A stretch of 15,676 nt of DNA from the NCBI GenBank assembly GCA_036271855.1, contig DATAZV010000198.1, positions 1-15,676 of the forward strand, read 5' to 3'. The translations under genes were made by a program, and so were the position numbers. Positions 7,165-15,106 of the stretch are shown here, piece by piece; position 1 is the first letter of the stretch; every line of letters starts with the position of its first letter. Source of the DNA: JAQGMJ01 sp036271855. Its GTDB lineage: Bacteria > Pseudomonadota > Gammaproteobacteria > Burkholderiales > JAEUOS01. The notes under the pieces were generated by a model. The model was not told the DNA's origin. It saw only the letters and a program-made list of their open reading frames with translations, and did not search any database.

Positions 7165-9534
7165 ATGGCGGGTAAAGAGTACGTCATCGCATTCGAGAAT
7201 CTGCGCAATAGCGATGTCGGCCGGGTCGGCGGCAAGAATGCCAGCCTGGGCGAGATGATCAGTCAGCTGGCCGGCTCCGGCGTACGCGTGCCCGGCGGCT
7301 TTGCCACCACCGCGCTGGCCTTTCGCGACTTTCTTGAGCACAAGGGCCTGGCGCAAAAAATCGCCACCCGCCTGGAAACCCTGAATGTCGAGGACGTGCG
7401 CGCCCTGGCCACGGCCGGCAAGGAAATCCGCCAATGGATCATCGATACGCCGTTTCCGCCGGAGCTTGAAGCGCAGATTCGTACCGCCTTTGAAAAAATG
7501 AGCGCCGGCGCACAGATCTCGGTGGCGGTGCGCTCCTCCGCCACGGCCGAAGACCTGCCCGACGCTTCCTTCGCCGGCCAGCAGGAAACCTTTCTCAACA
7601 TCGTCGGCATCGACAATGTGTTCCACGCGATGAAGGAAGTGTTCGCCTCGCTGTACAACGACCGCGCGATTTCCTACCGGGTGCACAAAGGATTTACGCA
7701 TGCCGAGGTCGCATTGTCGGCAGGGGTGCAACGAATGGTGCGCTCGGACACCGGCGCGGCGGGGGTGATGTTCACCCTCGACACCGAGTCCGGTTTCCGC
7801 GACGTCGTCTTCATCACCTCCAGCTATGGCCTGGGCGAATCGGTGGTGCAGGGCGCGGTGAACCCGGACGAGTTCTACGTCCACAAGCCGATGCTGGAAA
7901 AGGGCAAGCCGGCGGTGATCCGCCGCTCGATCGGCTCCAAGCTGACCAAGATGATTTTCGGCAGCGAAGCGCGCGCCGGCAAGTCCACCGTGACGGTGGA
8001 CAATGCCGAGGCCGACCGCGACCGCTTTTCGATCAGCGACGAAGACGTGCTGGAACTCTCGCGCTACGCCGTGACCATCGAAAAGCACTACGGCCGGCCG
8101 ATGGACATCGAGTGGGGCCGCGATGGCGGCGACGGCAAGATGTACATCCTGCAGGCGCGCCCGGAGACGGTGAAGTCGCAGGACAACAACGACGTGCAGC
8201 AACGTTTCGTGCTCAAGGGCACCGGCAAGGTGCTGGTTACCGGCCGGGCCATCGGGCAAAAGATCGGCACCGGCAAAGTGCGGGTTGTGCTCGACGCTTC
8301 CGACATGGACAAGGTGCAGGAAGGTGACATCCTGGTGGCCGACATGACCGACCCCAACTGGGAACCGGTGATGCAGCGCGCCTCGGCCATCGTCACCAAT
8401 CGTGGCGGGCGCACCTGCCACGCCGCCATCATCGCGCGCGAGCTGGGTGTGCCGGCGGTGGTGGGCTGCGCCGACGCCACCGAAGTCCTCACGGACGGCA
8501 TGGAAGTGACGGTTTCCTGCGCCGAAGGCGACACCGGCAATATCTACGCCGGCAAGCTGGAAACCGAAATCACCGAATCGCGCCGTGGCGAAATGCCGAA
8601 GATCCCGGTGAAAATCGGCATGATCGTCGGCAACCCGCAACTGGCGTTCGACTTCTGCCAGTTGCCCAACGACGGCGTCGCCCTGGCGCGCCTGGAATTC
8701 ATCATCAACAGCTACATCGCCGCGCACCCGCGCGCGATCCTCGATTATCCGAACGTGCCGGACGATTTGCGCCGCGCGATCGCCTCGCTGACCCGCGGCT
8801 ACGCCAATCCGCGCGAATTTTTCGTCGAGAAGCTCGCCGAAGGCGTGGCCACGATCGCCGCCGCCTTCTGGCCGAAGAGCGTGATCGTGCGCTTGTCAGA
8901 CTTCAAGTCCAACGAGTACAAGAAGCTGATCGGCGGCGCGCTCTACGAGCCGGACGAAGAGAACCCGATGCTCGGTTTCCGCGGCGCTTCGCGCTATGTC
9001 TCGCCGGATTTCGCCGAGTGCTTCCGCATGGAATGCGAAGCGATGAAGCGGGTGCGCGACGACCTCGGCTTCACCAATGTCGAGATCATGATCCCGTTCG
9101 TGCGCACCCTCACCGAGTGCAAAAAGACCATCGAGCTGTTGGCTTCGCACGGCCTCAAGCGCGGCGAAAATGGCCTGCGGATGATCATGATGTGCGAACT
9201 GCCGACCAATGTCATCCTGGCCAAGCAGTATCTTGAATACTTCGACGGTTTCTCGATCGGATCGAACGACCTGACCCAGCTCACCCTGGGCCTGGACCGC
9301 GACTCCGGGCTGGTGGCCGCTTCCTTCGACGAGCGCGACCCGGCGGTGAAGATCATGCTTGAGATGGCGATCAAGGCCTGCCGCGCCGAAGGCAAATATG
9401 TCGGCATCTGCGGCCAGGGTCCGTCGGACTATCCGGACCTGGCGCTGTGGCTGCGCGATATCGGCATCACCGCGCTGGGCCTGAACCCGGACACGGTGGT
9501 CGACACCTGGCGCAAGCTGGCCGAGGCGAAGTAG
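7165..9534 (+). CDS. ppsA: phosphoenolpyruvate synthase (pyruvate, water dikinase)
   Basis: This enzyme converts pyruvate and ATP to PEP, AMP and phosphate in gluconeogenesis. At 789 residues it is close to E. coli PpsA (792). In order it has an N-terminal ATP-grasp-like pyruvate-binding domain (from about residue 15, VGGKNASLGEM, to about 345), the swivelling phosphohistidine domain with H419 in GGRTCHAAIIA, and a C-terminal PEP/pyruvate TIM barrel (about 470-785). The barrel contains FSIGSNDLTQLTLGLDRD and the signature ICGQGPSDYPDLALWL with its catalytic cysteine. The ATG at 7165 follows AGGGGAA (7154-7160). Divergent ppsR is its expected regulator, acting at the Thr before the catalytic His (T417 here). 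A hairpin terminator follows 17 nt after the stop. The 218-nt leader region is locally AT-rich near the gene (7100-7150), but I cannot fix one promoter with confidence. Confidence 0.97.
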   Translation: MAGKEYVIAFENLRNSDVGRVGGKNASLGEMISQLAGSGVRVPGGFATTALAFRDFLEHKGLAQKIATRLETLNVEDVRALATAGKEIRQWIIDTPFPPELEAQIRTAFEKMSAGAQISVAVRSSATAEDLPDASFAGQQETFLNIVGIDNVFHAMKEVFASLYNDRAISYRVHKGFTHAEVALSAGVQRMVRSDTGAAGVMFTLDTESGFRDVVFITSSYGLGESVVQGAVNPDEFYVHKPMLEKGKPAVIRRSIGSKLTKMIFGSEARAGKSTVTVDNAEADRDRFSISDEDVLELSRYAVTIEKHYGRPMDIEWGRDGGDGKMYILQARPETVKSQDNNDVQQRFVLKGTGKVLVTGRAIGQKIGTGKVRVVLDASDMDKVQEGDILVADMTDPNWEPVMQRASAIVTNRGGRTCHAAIIARELGVPAVVGCADATEVLTDGMEVTVSCAEGDTGNIYAGKLETEITESRRGEMPKIPVKIGMIVGNPQLAFDFCQLPNDGVALARLEFIINSYIAAHPRAILDYPNVPDDLRRAIASLTRGYANPREFFVEKLAEGVATIAAAFWPKSVIVRLSDFKSNEYKKLIGGALYEPDEENPMLGFRGASRYVSPDFAECFRMECEAMKRVRDDLGFTNVEIMIPFVRTLTECKKTIELLASHGLKRGENGLRMIMMCELPTNVILAKQYLEYFDGFSIGSNDLTQLTLGLDRDSGLVAASFDERDPAVKIMLEMAIKACRAEGKYVGICGQGPSDYPDLALWLRDIGITALGLNPDTVVDTWRKLAEAK

Positions 9535-9551
9535 GCGGGCAAGCCGCAAAC

Positions 9552-9579
9552 AAAACGCCGGCATGATGCCGGCGTTTTT
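9552..9579. terminator. bidirectional rho-independent terminator between ppsA and the GST gene
   Basis: The arms AAAACGCCGGCAT (9552-9564) and ATGCCGGCGTTTT (9566-9578) are perfect inverted repeats around G9565. In RNA this makes a stem of about 11 bp with a small loop, followed by TTTTT. The A run at the left arm becomes a U run on the other strand, so the element can stop both ppsA and the convergent GST transcript. Confidence 0.93.
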
Positions 9580-9604
9580 CGTTTCATGCCTTCTTTCAGT
9601 TCGA

Positions 9605-10216
9605 TCAGGTCGATTCGCTCAATCCCTTTTGCACACCGGACCGGTTGCCCACCTTGCTCCACAGGCGCAGCAGGTTTTTCATCCCGGCTTCCTCGACCAG
9701 CGCCTTGCGCTGGTTGATGATGGGGAAAATCGCGTAGTCCGCCAGCGAGAGTTCGCCGGCCAGGTATTCGGTCTTGCCCAGTTGCGCGTCAGCCTCGCCG
9801 AACCAGCGCAGCAGGCGCTGCTTGCAGTACTCGATGTTGGCGTCCACCTTCTCCGGCATCATGTTCATCGCCTGGTTATATACCCCGCTCCAGGGCGCGG
9901 CGTCGGTGCAGGCAAACATCAGCCATTGCAGCGCGGCGATCTTGCCGGCGTCGCTGGCCGGCCACATCTTCCCCGACTTGTTGGCGGCGTACATCATGAT
10001 CGCGCCGGACTGCGAAATGCGCGTTTCCCCACCCGGCCCCTGAGGGTCCACCAGCGCGGGAATGCGCCCGGCCGGATTGACCTCGAGGTAGTCCGCCCGG
10101 CGCTGGTCGCCGGCCGAGAGGTTCAGCTTGTGCACCGTGTAAGGAAGGCCAGACTCCGCCAGGGCGATGTTGGCGCGGATGCCGTTGTGGGTGCCCGCGG
10201 TATACAGTTCCAGCAT
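9605..10216 (-). CDS. glutathione S-transferase family protein (YfcG/YghU-like)
   Basis: A two-domain GST of 203 residues. The N-terminal thioredoxin-like domain begins MLELYTAGTHNG and carries the glutathione-binding cis-Pro segment NPAGRIPALVD and the SQSGAI motif. The C-terminal all-helical domain contains LSLADYAIFP, with the usual N-capping Asp. T9 and N11 line up with the Thr and Asn that YfcG uses for glutathione chemistry, so a disulfide-bond reductase or peroxidase-like role is plausible. The ATG at 10216 is preferred: GGAG lies 6 nt upstream and the N-terminus then aligns with YfcG. The alternative ATG at 10228 adds MENN and has no Shine-Dalgarno. It follows the acyl-CoA synthetase gene by about 60 nt on the same strand and is probably in its operon. 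The substrate is unknown. Confidence 0.9.
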   Translation of the reverse strand: MLELYTAGTHNGIRANIALAESGLPYTVHKLNLSAGDQRRADYLEVNPAGRIPALVDPQGPGGETRISQSGAIMMYAANKSGKMWPASDAGKIAALQWLMFACTDAAPWSGVYNQAMNMMPEKVDANIEYCKQRLLRWFGEADAQLGKTEYLAGELSLADYAIFPIINQRKALVEEAGMKNLLRLWSKVGNRSGVQKGLSEST

Positions 10217-10222
10217 GTTGTT

Positions 10223-10226
10223 CTCC
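10223..10226 (-). promoter_or_regulatory. Shine-Dalgarno deciding the GST start
   Basis: GGAG on the minus strand lies 6 nt before ATG 10216 and includes the last base of the alternative ATG at 10228. It supports the shorter reading frame. Confidence 0.6.
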
Positions 10227-10275
10227 ATTTGTGTTGACGGGATTGCTATTGGGTTTGCGACGGGGTTGCCAGACC

Positions 10276-11964
10276 TCAGCGTGCGATGGCGGCAAGGCGG
10301 TTGCGATGGCGTTCCTCTTCGGCCAGGCGCAGCACGCGGCGCTGTACCTTGCCGGTGGTGGTCATCGGCAGGGCATCGACGAACTCGATCTCCTTCGGAT
10401 ATTCGTAGGGCGCGAGTTTGCCGCGTACGAAGGCTTGCAGGCTTTGCACCAGATCATCGGAGGGGGCCATGCCTTCGATCAGCACCACATAGGCCTTGAC
10501 CAGGTTGCCGCGGTCGGCGTCCGGCTTGGGCACCACCGCGCAATTGGCCACCGCCGTGTGCTTGACCAGGCAATTTTCCACCTCCGAAGGGCCGATGCGA
10601 TAGCCCGCGGCCTTGAACATGTCATCTGCCCGGCCCTGGTACCAGAAGTAGCCTTCGTTATCCATCACCGCCTCATCGCCGGTGCGGCACCAGTCGCCGG
10701 TGAATTTGTTGCGCGTCGCCTCGTCGTTCTGCCAGTAGCCGAGAAAGAATACCGGGTCGGGGTCGCCATGAATGTCGAAGCGCCTTACCGCCATCTCGCC
10801 CGGCGTACCGGGTTTTACTTCATTGCCCTGCGCATCGATCACCGCCACCAGGTGGCCGGGGTAGGGGCGGCCGATCGAGCCCGGCCTGGCCGGCCATTTC
10901 TCGCAGGAATTGCCGACCACGTAGTTCATCTCGGTCTGGCCGCACATCTCGTTCAGGGTCACGCCCAGGCGGTCACGCGCCCAGTGGAACACCGTCTCGC
11001 CCACGCTCTCGCCAGCGCTCATGATGGCGCGCAGCTTGAGCTCGTATTTCTCGCGCGGGTACTCGACCGCCTTCATCATCATCTTCAGCGCCGTGGGGAA
11101 CAGGAAGGCGTTGGTGACGGCGTAGCGGTCCATCAGGTCAAAGGCTTTCAGCGGGTCGAAGCGCTCGCGGGTTTTCGCCATGTTGGCGACGATCGGCTGG
11201 CCGAAGTAAAGGGTGGGCAGGAGCGCGTCCATCAGTCCGCCGGTCCAGGCCCAGTCGGCCGGCGACCAGAACACGTCGGCCGGCTTGGGAAACCAGTTCT
11301 GGGAAGCGACGAATCCGGAAAGATTGCCGATCAATACCCGGTGCGGCTTCAGCGCGCCCTTGGGCGGCCCGGTGGTGCCGCTGGTGTAGATCAACAGCGC
11401 CGGGTCTTCGGCGCGGGTTTTCACCGGGGTGAATTCACGTGAATGCCGCGCGAGCAACTCGGCGTAGTCCAACTGGTCCGCGAGCCGGGCGGTGGTCTCG
11501 CCGACCGCAATCACGTGCTTGAGCAGGGGGCAGTTGCCGCGCACCGGCGCCAGATTGGGCAGCGCCGCGCGGTCGATCACAATCGCGGCGGCGGCGCTGT
11601 TGTGCAGCCGGTACTCCAGTGCGTCCGGCCCGAACAGCAGGGACATCGGCATCGCCACCGCGCCCATCTGATAACAGGCGACGTGCGCAACGATGGTCTG
11701 CGGACACTGCGGCAACACGACGGCGACGCGGTCGCCGCGGCGCACCCCCAGCGCCGCCAGCGCGTTGGAAAGGCGGTTGGCCTGCTGCTGCAAGTCCCAA
11801 TAGGTGTACTTCTCCACCACGCCGGCATCGTCTTCGTAATACAGCGCGAAGCGGGCACGGTCTTCGGCCCAGCGGCCGCAGCACTCCCAGCCGATGTTGA
11901 AAAACTCCGGAACCTGCCAGCGAAAGCTGGTATACAGTTCCTGGTACAGATCGTCCGTTGCCAA
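10276..11964 (-). CDS. AMP-forming acyl-CoA synthetase (ANL superfamily)
   Basis: This enzyme activates a carboxylic acid with ATP to an acyl-adenylate and then forms the acyl-CoA thioester. From the TTG at 11964 the protein has 562 residues. Motifs are the phosphate-binding YTSGTTGPPKG (193-203), MCGQTEMNYV (from 340), TGD with D430, YRIGPSEVE in the hinge/C-terminal domain, and the adenylation-step catalytic lysine K539 in TTTGKVQRR. The overall pattern (WSPADWAWTGG, the GQTE core and K539 near the end) resembles medium-chain/ACSM-type and acetyl-CoA synthetase-like enzymes, but the acyl substrate cannot be fixed. The start is TTG because AGGAGG lies 6-7 nt upstream. The frame is open upstream to 12120, but that extension is basic, low in conservation signals and overlaps the divergent lipoprotein gene. 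The GST gene follows on the same strand. Confidence 0.93.
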   Translation of the reverse strand: MATDDLYQELYTSFRWQVPEFFNIGWECCGRWAEDRARFALYYEDDAGVVEKYTYWDLQQQANRLSNALAALGVRRGDRVAVVLPQCPQTIVAHVACYQMGAVAMPMSLLFGPDALEYRLHNSAAAAIVIDRAALPNLAPVRGNCPLLKHVIAVGETTARLADQLDYAELLARHSREFTPVKTRAEDPALLIYTSGTTGPPKGALKPHRVLIGNLSGFVASQNWFPKPADVFWSPADWAWTGGLMDALLPTLYFGQPIVANMAKTRERFDPLKAFDLMDRYAVTNAFLFPTALKMMMKAVEYPREKYELKLRAIMSAGESVGETVFHWARDRLGVTLNEMCGQTEMNYVVGNSCEKWPARPGSIGRPYPGHLVAVIDAQGNEVKPGTPGEMAVRRFDIHGDPDPVFFLGYWQNDEATRNKFTGDWCRTGDEAVMDNEGYFWYQGRADDMFKAAGYRIGPSEVENCLVKHTAVANCAVVPKPDADRGNLVKAYVVLIEGMAPSDDLVQSLQAFVRGKLAPYEYPKEIEFVDALPMTTTGKVQRRVLRLAEEERHRNRLAAIAR

Positions 11965-11970
11965 ATCGTC

Positions 11971-11977
11971 TCCTCCT
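11971..11977 (-). promoter_or_regulatory. strong Shine-Dalgarno before a TTG start
   Basis: The minus strand reads AGGAGGA six nt before TTG 11964. This near-consensus site is the main reason for choosing a TTG start for the acyl-CoA synthetase over upstream in-frame ATG codons, none of which has such a site. Confidence 0.8.
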
Positions 11978-11995
11978 ATTGCCTGCTTTTGCAAA

Positions 11996-12268
11996 ATGAT
12001 ACGCCGACTCCCGCATTTGCTTGTTTGCCTCCTGGCGCCGGCGCTGGCCTCCTGCTCGGTCACCATTCCCATTTCCACCGGCGCGGCAAATGTCCTCACC
12101 GGTGTTTTTGCGATACCCATCCTGTTCGATGACGGCGGCGGCAGGATGCAGACCAGCGGCGGCTATTCCGACGTGCGCTGGTTCGCCAATCCCGATAGCC
12201 ACCCCGCGGTGCGCCCAAAATCCGGGGAAACCGGCCCGGCCGACGGCACCCAGGTCCAGCCGCGCTAG
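11996..12268 (+). CDS. small predicted lipoprotein
   Basis: A 90-residue protein that starts MIRRLPHLLVCLLAPALASC: a basic N-region, a hydrophobic core and lipobox LASC with C20 as the lipidation site. The mature part of about 70 residues is Gly-rich, with a GGGRMQTSGGYSDVRW stretch and a polar C-terminus, and has no domain I recognise. The ATG has no Shine-Dalgarno. It diverges from the acyl-CoA synthetase with 31 nt between start codons. Support for its being real comes from the textbook lipoprotein signal. The frame is open upstream to 11894, but that extension lies antisense to the synthetase. The function is unknown. Confidence 0.7.
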   Translation: MIRRLPHLLVCLLAPALASCSVTIPISTGAANVLTGVFAIPILFDDGGGRMQTSGGYSDVRWFANPDSHPAVRPKSGETGPADGTQVQPR

Positions 12269-12369
12269 CCCGGGTTTGCCACCGGGTGCGGCTAAGCGCC
12301 GCCCGGCGCCGCCAGCGGCCCACCTGTCGGATTGGCGCCTTCCGGGCGCTGGTATTTGGCCGGCGTGCC

Positions 12370-12378
12370 TGCTATGAT
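12370..12378 (+). promoter_or_regulatory. extended -10 promoter of the OMP-cyclase-FecR operon
   Basis: TGC-TATGAT (TG at 12370-12371, hexamer 12373-12378) is a good extended -10 element, which can work with a poor -35. The hexamer at 17 nt spacing, TGGTAT (12350-12355), is weak. The leader to ATG 12454 would be about 70 nt. The rest of the 12269-12453 gap holds two small GC hairpins without U tracts and no gene. Confidence 0.45.
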
Positions 12379-12453
12379 CAATCCCAGCAACCTCGCTTGT
12401 GCATTGTTTTTGTTCGGAAAACACGCGATTTCAGGTTGTTACGGGGAAATGCG

Positions 12454-13137
12454 ATGCAGCCGCGGATTTACGTCTTGTTGCTGTGTATCACGCTCGCGCT
12501 GGCGGCAGGCGAGGTGCGCGCGCAACAAGCGAATTGCCCGAACTGGATGCCTGGAATCGCGGCTTCCGCCAATTGCGCCGCTGCCAGAAATCTCGCCGCC
12601 AGCCCCGCTGCCGCACCGGGCACCGTTTCAGGATTGCCACTGGGAACCAACTGGTCACTAGGCGCCAATGCCGGCACCACCGGCGGCATCGCCACGCCCG
12701 CTCCCCTGGCGCAGACTTCTCGCGACGGCCTGGACCGCAGCTATGCCGGCGCCGATCTCAATGGCTCCTACTGGTTCGGCCGCTCGCAGTTGGCCACCCG
12801 CTTTTCCCTGAGCCAGGGGGTGGACCGCCTGAACGGTGCCGGCGCGCCGTATAGCCTGCCCGACTATCGCAGCAGCTGGAGCCAGGCGGCCGCCCCCGCG
12901 CGCTATGGTTACTGGTTCGACGGCTTCATGCCCTATGCTTCGCTCACCCTGGCCTCCGACTTGAGCCACGCCGGCAACCCGGCGCTGCAGGCGCTGGGCA
13001 GCGGTGCCTGGATACCCCGCATGGGGGTGGATTTTTTCGCCAAGCGCGACTTTTCCGGCGGCATTTCCTATTCTTCCGAACAGGGCAGCGTGGTGAAAAA
13101 CCAGGTCTGGTCGGCCAACCTGAACTTCCGTTTCTAG
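12454..13137 (+). CDS. small outer-membrane beta-barrel-like protein, function unknown
   Basis: A 227-residue exported protein. The signal peptide is residues 1-23 (MQPRIYVLLLCITLALAAGE, ending VRA before QQ). Residues of about 24-90 are Ala/Pro/Gly-rich with two cysteines (C28 and one near 43) and may be a periplasmic or surface linker. From about residue 95 the chain alternates polar and aromatic residues (GADLNGSYWFGRSQLATRFSL), and it ends VWSANLNFRF with a C-terminal Phe, the sorting signal of outer-membrane beta-barrels. It is small, perhaps 8 strands. ATG 12454 has GGGGAA at 12443-12448. The in-frame upstream extension to 12286 lacks a signal and is not favoured. The cyclase gene begins 15 nt after its stop in the same frame, so the two are co-transcribed. 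I do not recognise a named family. Confidence 0.75.
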   Translation: MQPRIYVLLLCITLALAAGEVRAQQANCPNWMPGIAASANCAAARNLAASPAAAPGTVSGLPLGTNWSLGANAGTTGGIATPAPLAQTSRDGLDRSYAGADLNGSYWFGRSQLATRFSLSQGVDRLNGAGAPYSLPDYRSSWSQAAAPARYGYWFDGFMPYASLTLASDLSHAGNPALQALGSGAWIPRMGVDFFAKRDFSGGISYSSEQGSVVKNQVWSANLNFRF

Positions 13138-13152
13138 TCCGGCGCGCCCGGC

Positions 13153-15057
13153 TTGCTGACCGCGATACGCAAACACCTGTGGACGGCCCTGCTGCTGGCC
13201 GCAGCCGCCCTGGCGCTGGCGTGGAGCTGGTCCAGCCAGACCACCGCGTGGCTGGAGGAGCCGATGCTCGACCGCTGGTTCCGCTACGGCGGGCCGCGCT
13301 ACCCCGCCGGCAATGTGCTGCTGGTCGAACTCGACGAACCGACGCTTGCCGACAACCGCCAGGACCCGCTGGTGTTCTGGACCCCGCAGTTCGCCCGCGC
13401 GGTCGCCGTGCTGCGTGCCGGCGGCGCCCGGGTCATCGGCCTGGATTTCCTGTTTTCGGTCAGTCCCGAAGGCTGGATCAACAAGCTCGGTTCGGGCGGC
13501 GAAGTGGACAAGGCGGCGCGCTCCTACGACCAGGATTTCCAGATCCAGCTGTCCAAAGGCGACGTGATTCTCGCCGGCGAACAGACCGACCGCGACATCC
13601 TGATTCCCAGCGCCGAATACGTGCTGGCGCTGCCCGACAGCGACATCGAAGGCTACGTCGGCTCCACTTTTCTGGGCGAGGACCGCGATGGCGTGTCGCG
13701 GCGCTTTCGCCTGTCCAATCCGGTGAAAAAGGGTCAGGATTTTAATTTGCATTCGTTTTCGCTCCTGATGGCGCTACGCGCCAGCGGGCAAAAGCCCGAA
13801 TCGCCGCAATGGAAATTCGGCGCGCGCGGTTTCGATCGCGGCAGCGCGCCGCTGCGGATCAACTATGCCGGCGCGGCCGGACACGTCGAACATGTCTCGA
13901 TGCGCGAATTGAGCGCGCCGGGCGCGCAGGCAGCGCCGGGCTGGCCCGCGCTTGCAGCGCGCATCAAGGGCCGCATCGCCATCATCGCGCCGGCGTTTGC
14001 CGCTTCCAACGACCGGCATCCGACCCCGCACACCACCGGCCCGGCCGACACCATGTGGGGCGCGGAAATCGAGTCCAACGTGATCGAGACCCTGCTCTCC
14101 GGGCGGTTTTTCGATAGCGCGCCGCTGCCTGTGGCCGCGCTGTTCATCGGCGTGCCGATGGCCCTGGGTTTTGCGGTGTTCCGCCGCCGCTCGCTCAACT
14201 ACGGGCTGATCGCGCTGCTGCTGCTGGCGCTGGTGATCCTGGGCTGCGGCTACGGCGCGCACCGCGCCGACCTGCTGCTGCCCTCGGCGCATGCGCTGAT
14301 CGGCCTGGCCGCGGTATTTCTCGCCTCCAGCGCGTTTCGCATGACCAAGAGCGAGCGCGATCGCACCCACATGCGCAAGCTGTTTTCCAGCTATGTCTCC
14401 AACGACGTGGTCAACGCGCTGCTGGCCTCGCCGCAACTGCCGCAACTGGGCGGTGCCGCGGTCAACGTCACGGTGCTGTTCTCCGACATCCGCAACTTCA
14501 CCACCATCAGCGAAAAGCTCAAGCCCGATGAGGTGGTGGGCATGCTCAACGCGTATTTTGAAAGGATATGCCCGGTGATCCTGGCCGAAGGCGGCTGCAT
14601 CGACAAATACATCGGCGACGCCATCATGGTCGAATTCGGCGCGCCGCTGCCGCAGGCCGACCACGCGCTGCGGGCGCTGCGCGCCGCCTTGCGCATGCAG
14701 GAAATCGCCGCCGACTTTCGCGCCTGGATGGAGCAGCATTTCGGCGGCCGCGGCCTGCCGGAATTCGCCGTGGGCATCGGCATGCACTCGGGCGAGGCGG
14801 TGATGGGCAACATCGGCTCCTCGGCGCGCATGGAATACACCGCCATCGGCGACGCCGTCAACCTCGCCTCGCGCCTGGAGAGCGCCTCCAAGGAACTGGG
14901 CTGGAAAATCGTCGCCAGCGAATCCACCATGCAGGCCGCCCTGCGTTTCGGCGAGGTGGGCATCGTTTTTGGACAATCGGCTACAATAAATGTCAAAGGG
15001 CGGGAGCAGGCGGTCAAGGTGTTCGAAGCCTTGCGGCCGAGCCCTGCGGCAGGCTGA
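13153..15057 (+). CDS. CHASE2-domain class III adenylate cyclase
   Basis: A 634-residue membrane cyclase. It has an N-terminal membrane anchor (about 11-27), a large extracytoplasmic CHASE2 sensor domain (about 35-315), three closely spaced membrane helices (about 325-343, 350-370, 374-395) and a cytoplasmic class III cyclase domain (about 430-615). Metal-binding D445 (FSDIRNFT) and D489 (YIGD), transition-state N570 and R574 (VNLASR), and base-selecting K485 and T563 are all present. The Lys/Thr pair fits a class IIIb adenylate cyclase rather than a guanylate cyclase. The catalytic set is complete, so it should make cAMP. The only plausible start is TTG 13153: the frame is closed 15 nt upstream by the OMP stop and no ATG precedes the first helix. 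No Shine-Dalgarno is visible, so expression may depend on coupling to the OMP gene. CHASE2 ligands are generally unknown. Confidence 0.92.
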   Translation: MLTAIRKHLWTALLLAAAALALAWSWSSQTTAWLEEPMLDRWFRYGGPRYPAGNVLLVELDEPTLADNRQDPLVFWTPQFARAVAVLRAGGARVIGLDFLFSVSPEGWINKLGSGGEVDKAARSYDQDFQIQLSKGDVILAGEQTDRDILIPSAEYVLALPDSDIEGYVGSTFLGEDRDGVSRRFRLSNPVKKGQDFNLHSFSLLMALRASGQKPESPQWKFGARGFDRGSAPLRINYAGAAGHVEHVSMRELSAPGAQAAPGWPALAARIKGRIAIIAPAFAASNDRHPTPHTTGPADTMWGAEIESNVIETLLSGRFFDSAPLPVAALFIGVPMALGFAVFRRRSLNYGLIALLLLALVILGCGYGAHRADLLLPSAHALIGLAAVFLASSAFRMTKSERDRTHMRKLFSSYVSNDVVNALLASPQLPQLGGAAVNVTVLFSDIRNFTTISEKLKPDEVVGMLNAYFERICPVILAEGGCIDKYIGDAIMVEFGAPLPQADHALRALRAALRMQEIAADFRAWMEQHFGGRGLPEFAVGIGMHSGEAVMGNIGSSARMEYTAIGDAVNLASRLESASKELGWKIVASESTMQAALRFGEVGIVFGQSATINVKGREQAVKVFEALRPSPAAG

Positions 15058-15106
15058 ACGCCTGGACGAGAGATGACGTTGGCATGGTGTCTGGGCTGGG
15101 AGGTCC

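Noticed and set aside
7108..8727. 539-codon open frame opposite ppsA
   Set aside because: The composition is typical of antisense translation, it has no recognisable motif, and ppsA on the other strand is unambiguous.
10231..11442. 403-codon open frame opposite the acyl-CoA synthetase
   Set aside because: It runs antisense to the synthetase's conserved core, has no signal or domain, and its codon pattern mirrors the real gene.
12268..12309. Two small GC hairpins after the lipoprotein gene (12268-12287 and 12296-12309)
   Set aside because: The stems are only about 5 bp and no U tract follows, so they do not meet the standard for an intrinsic terminator.
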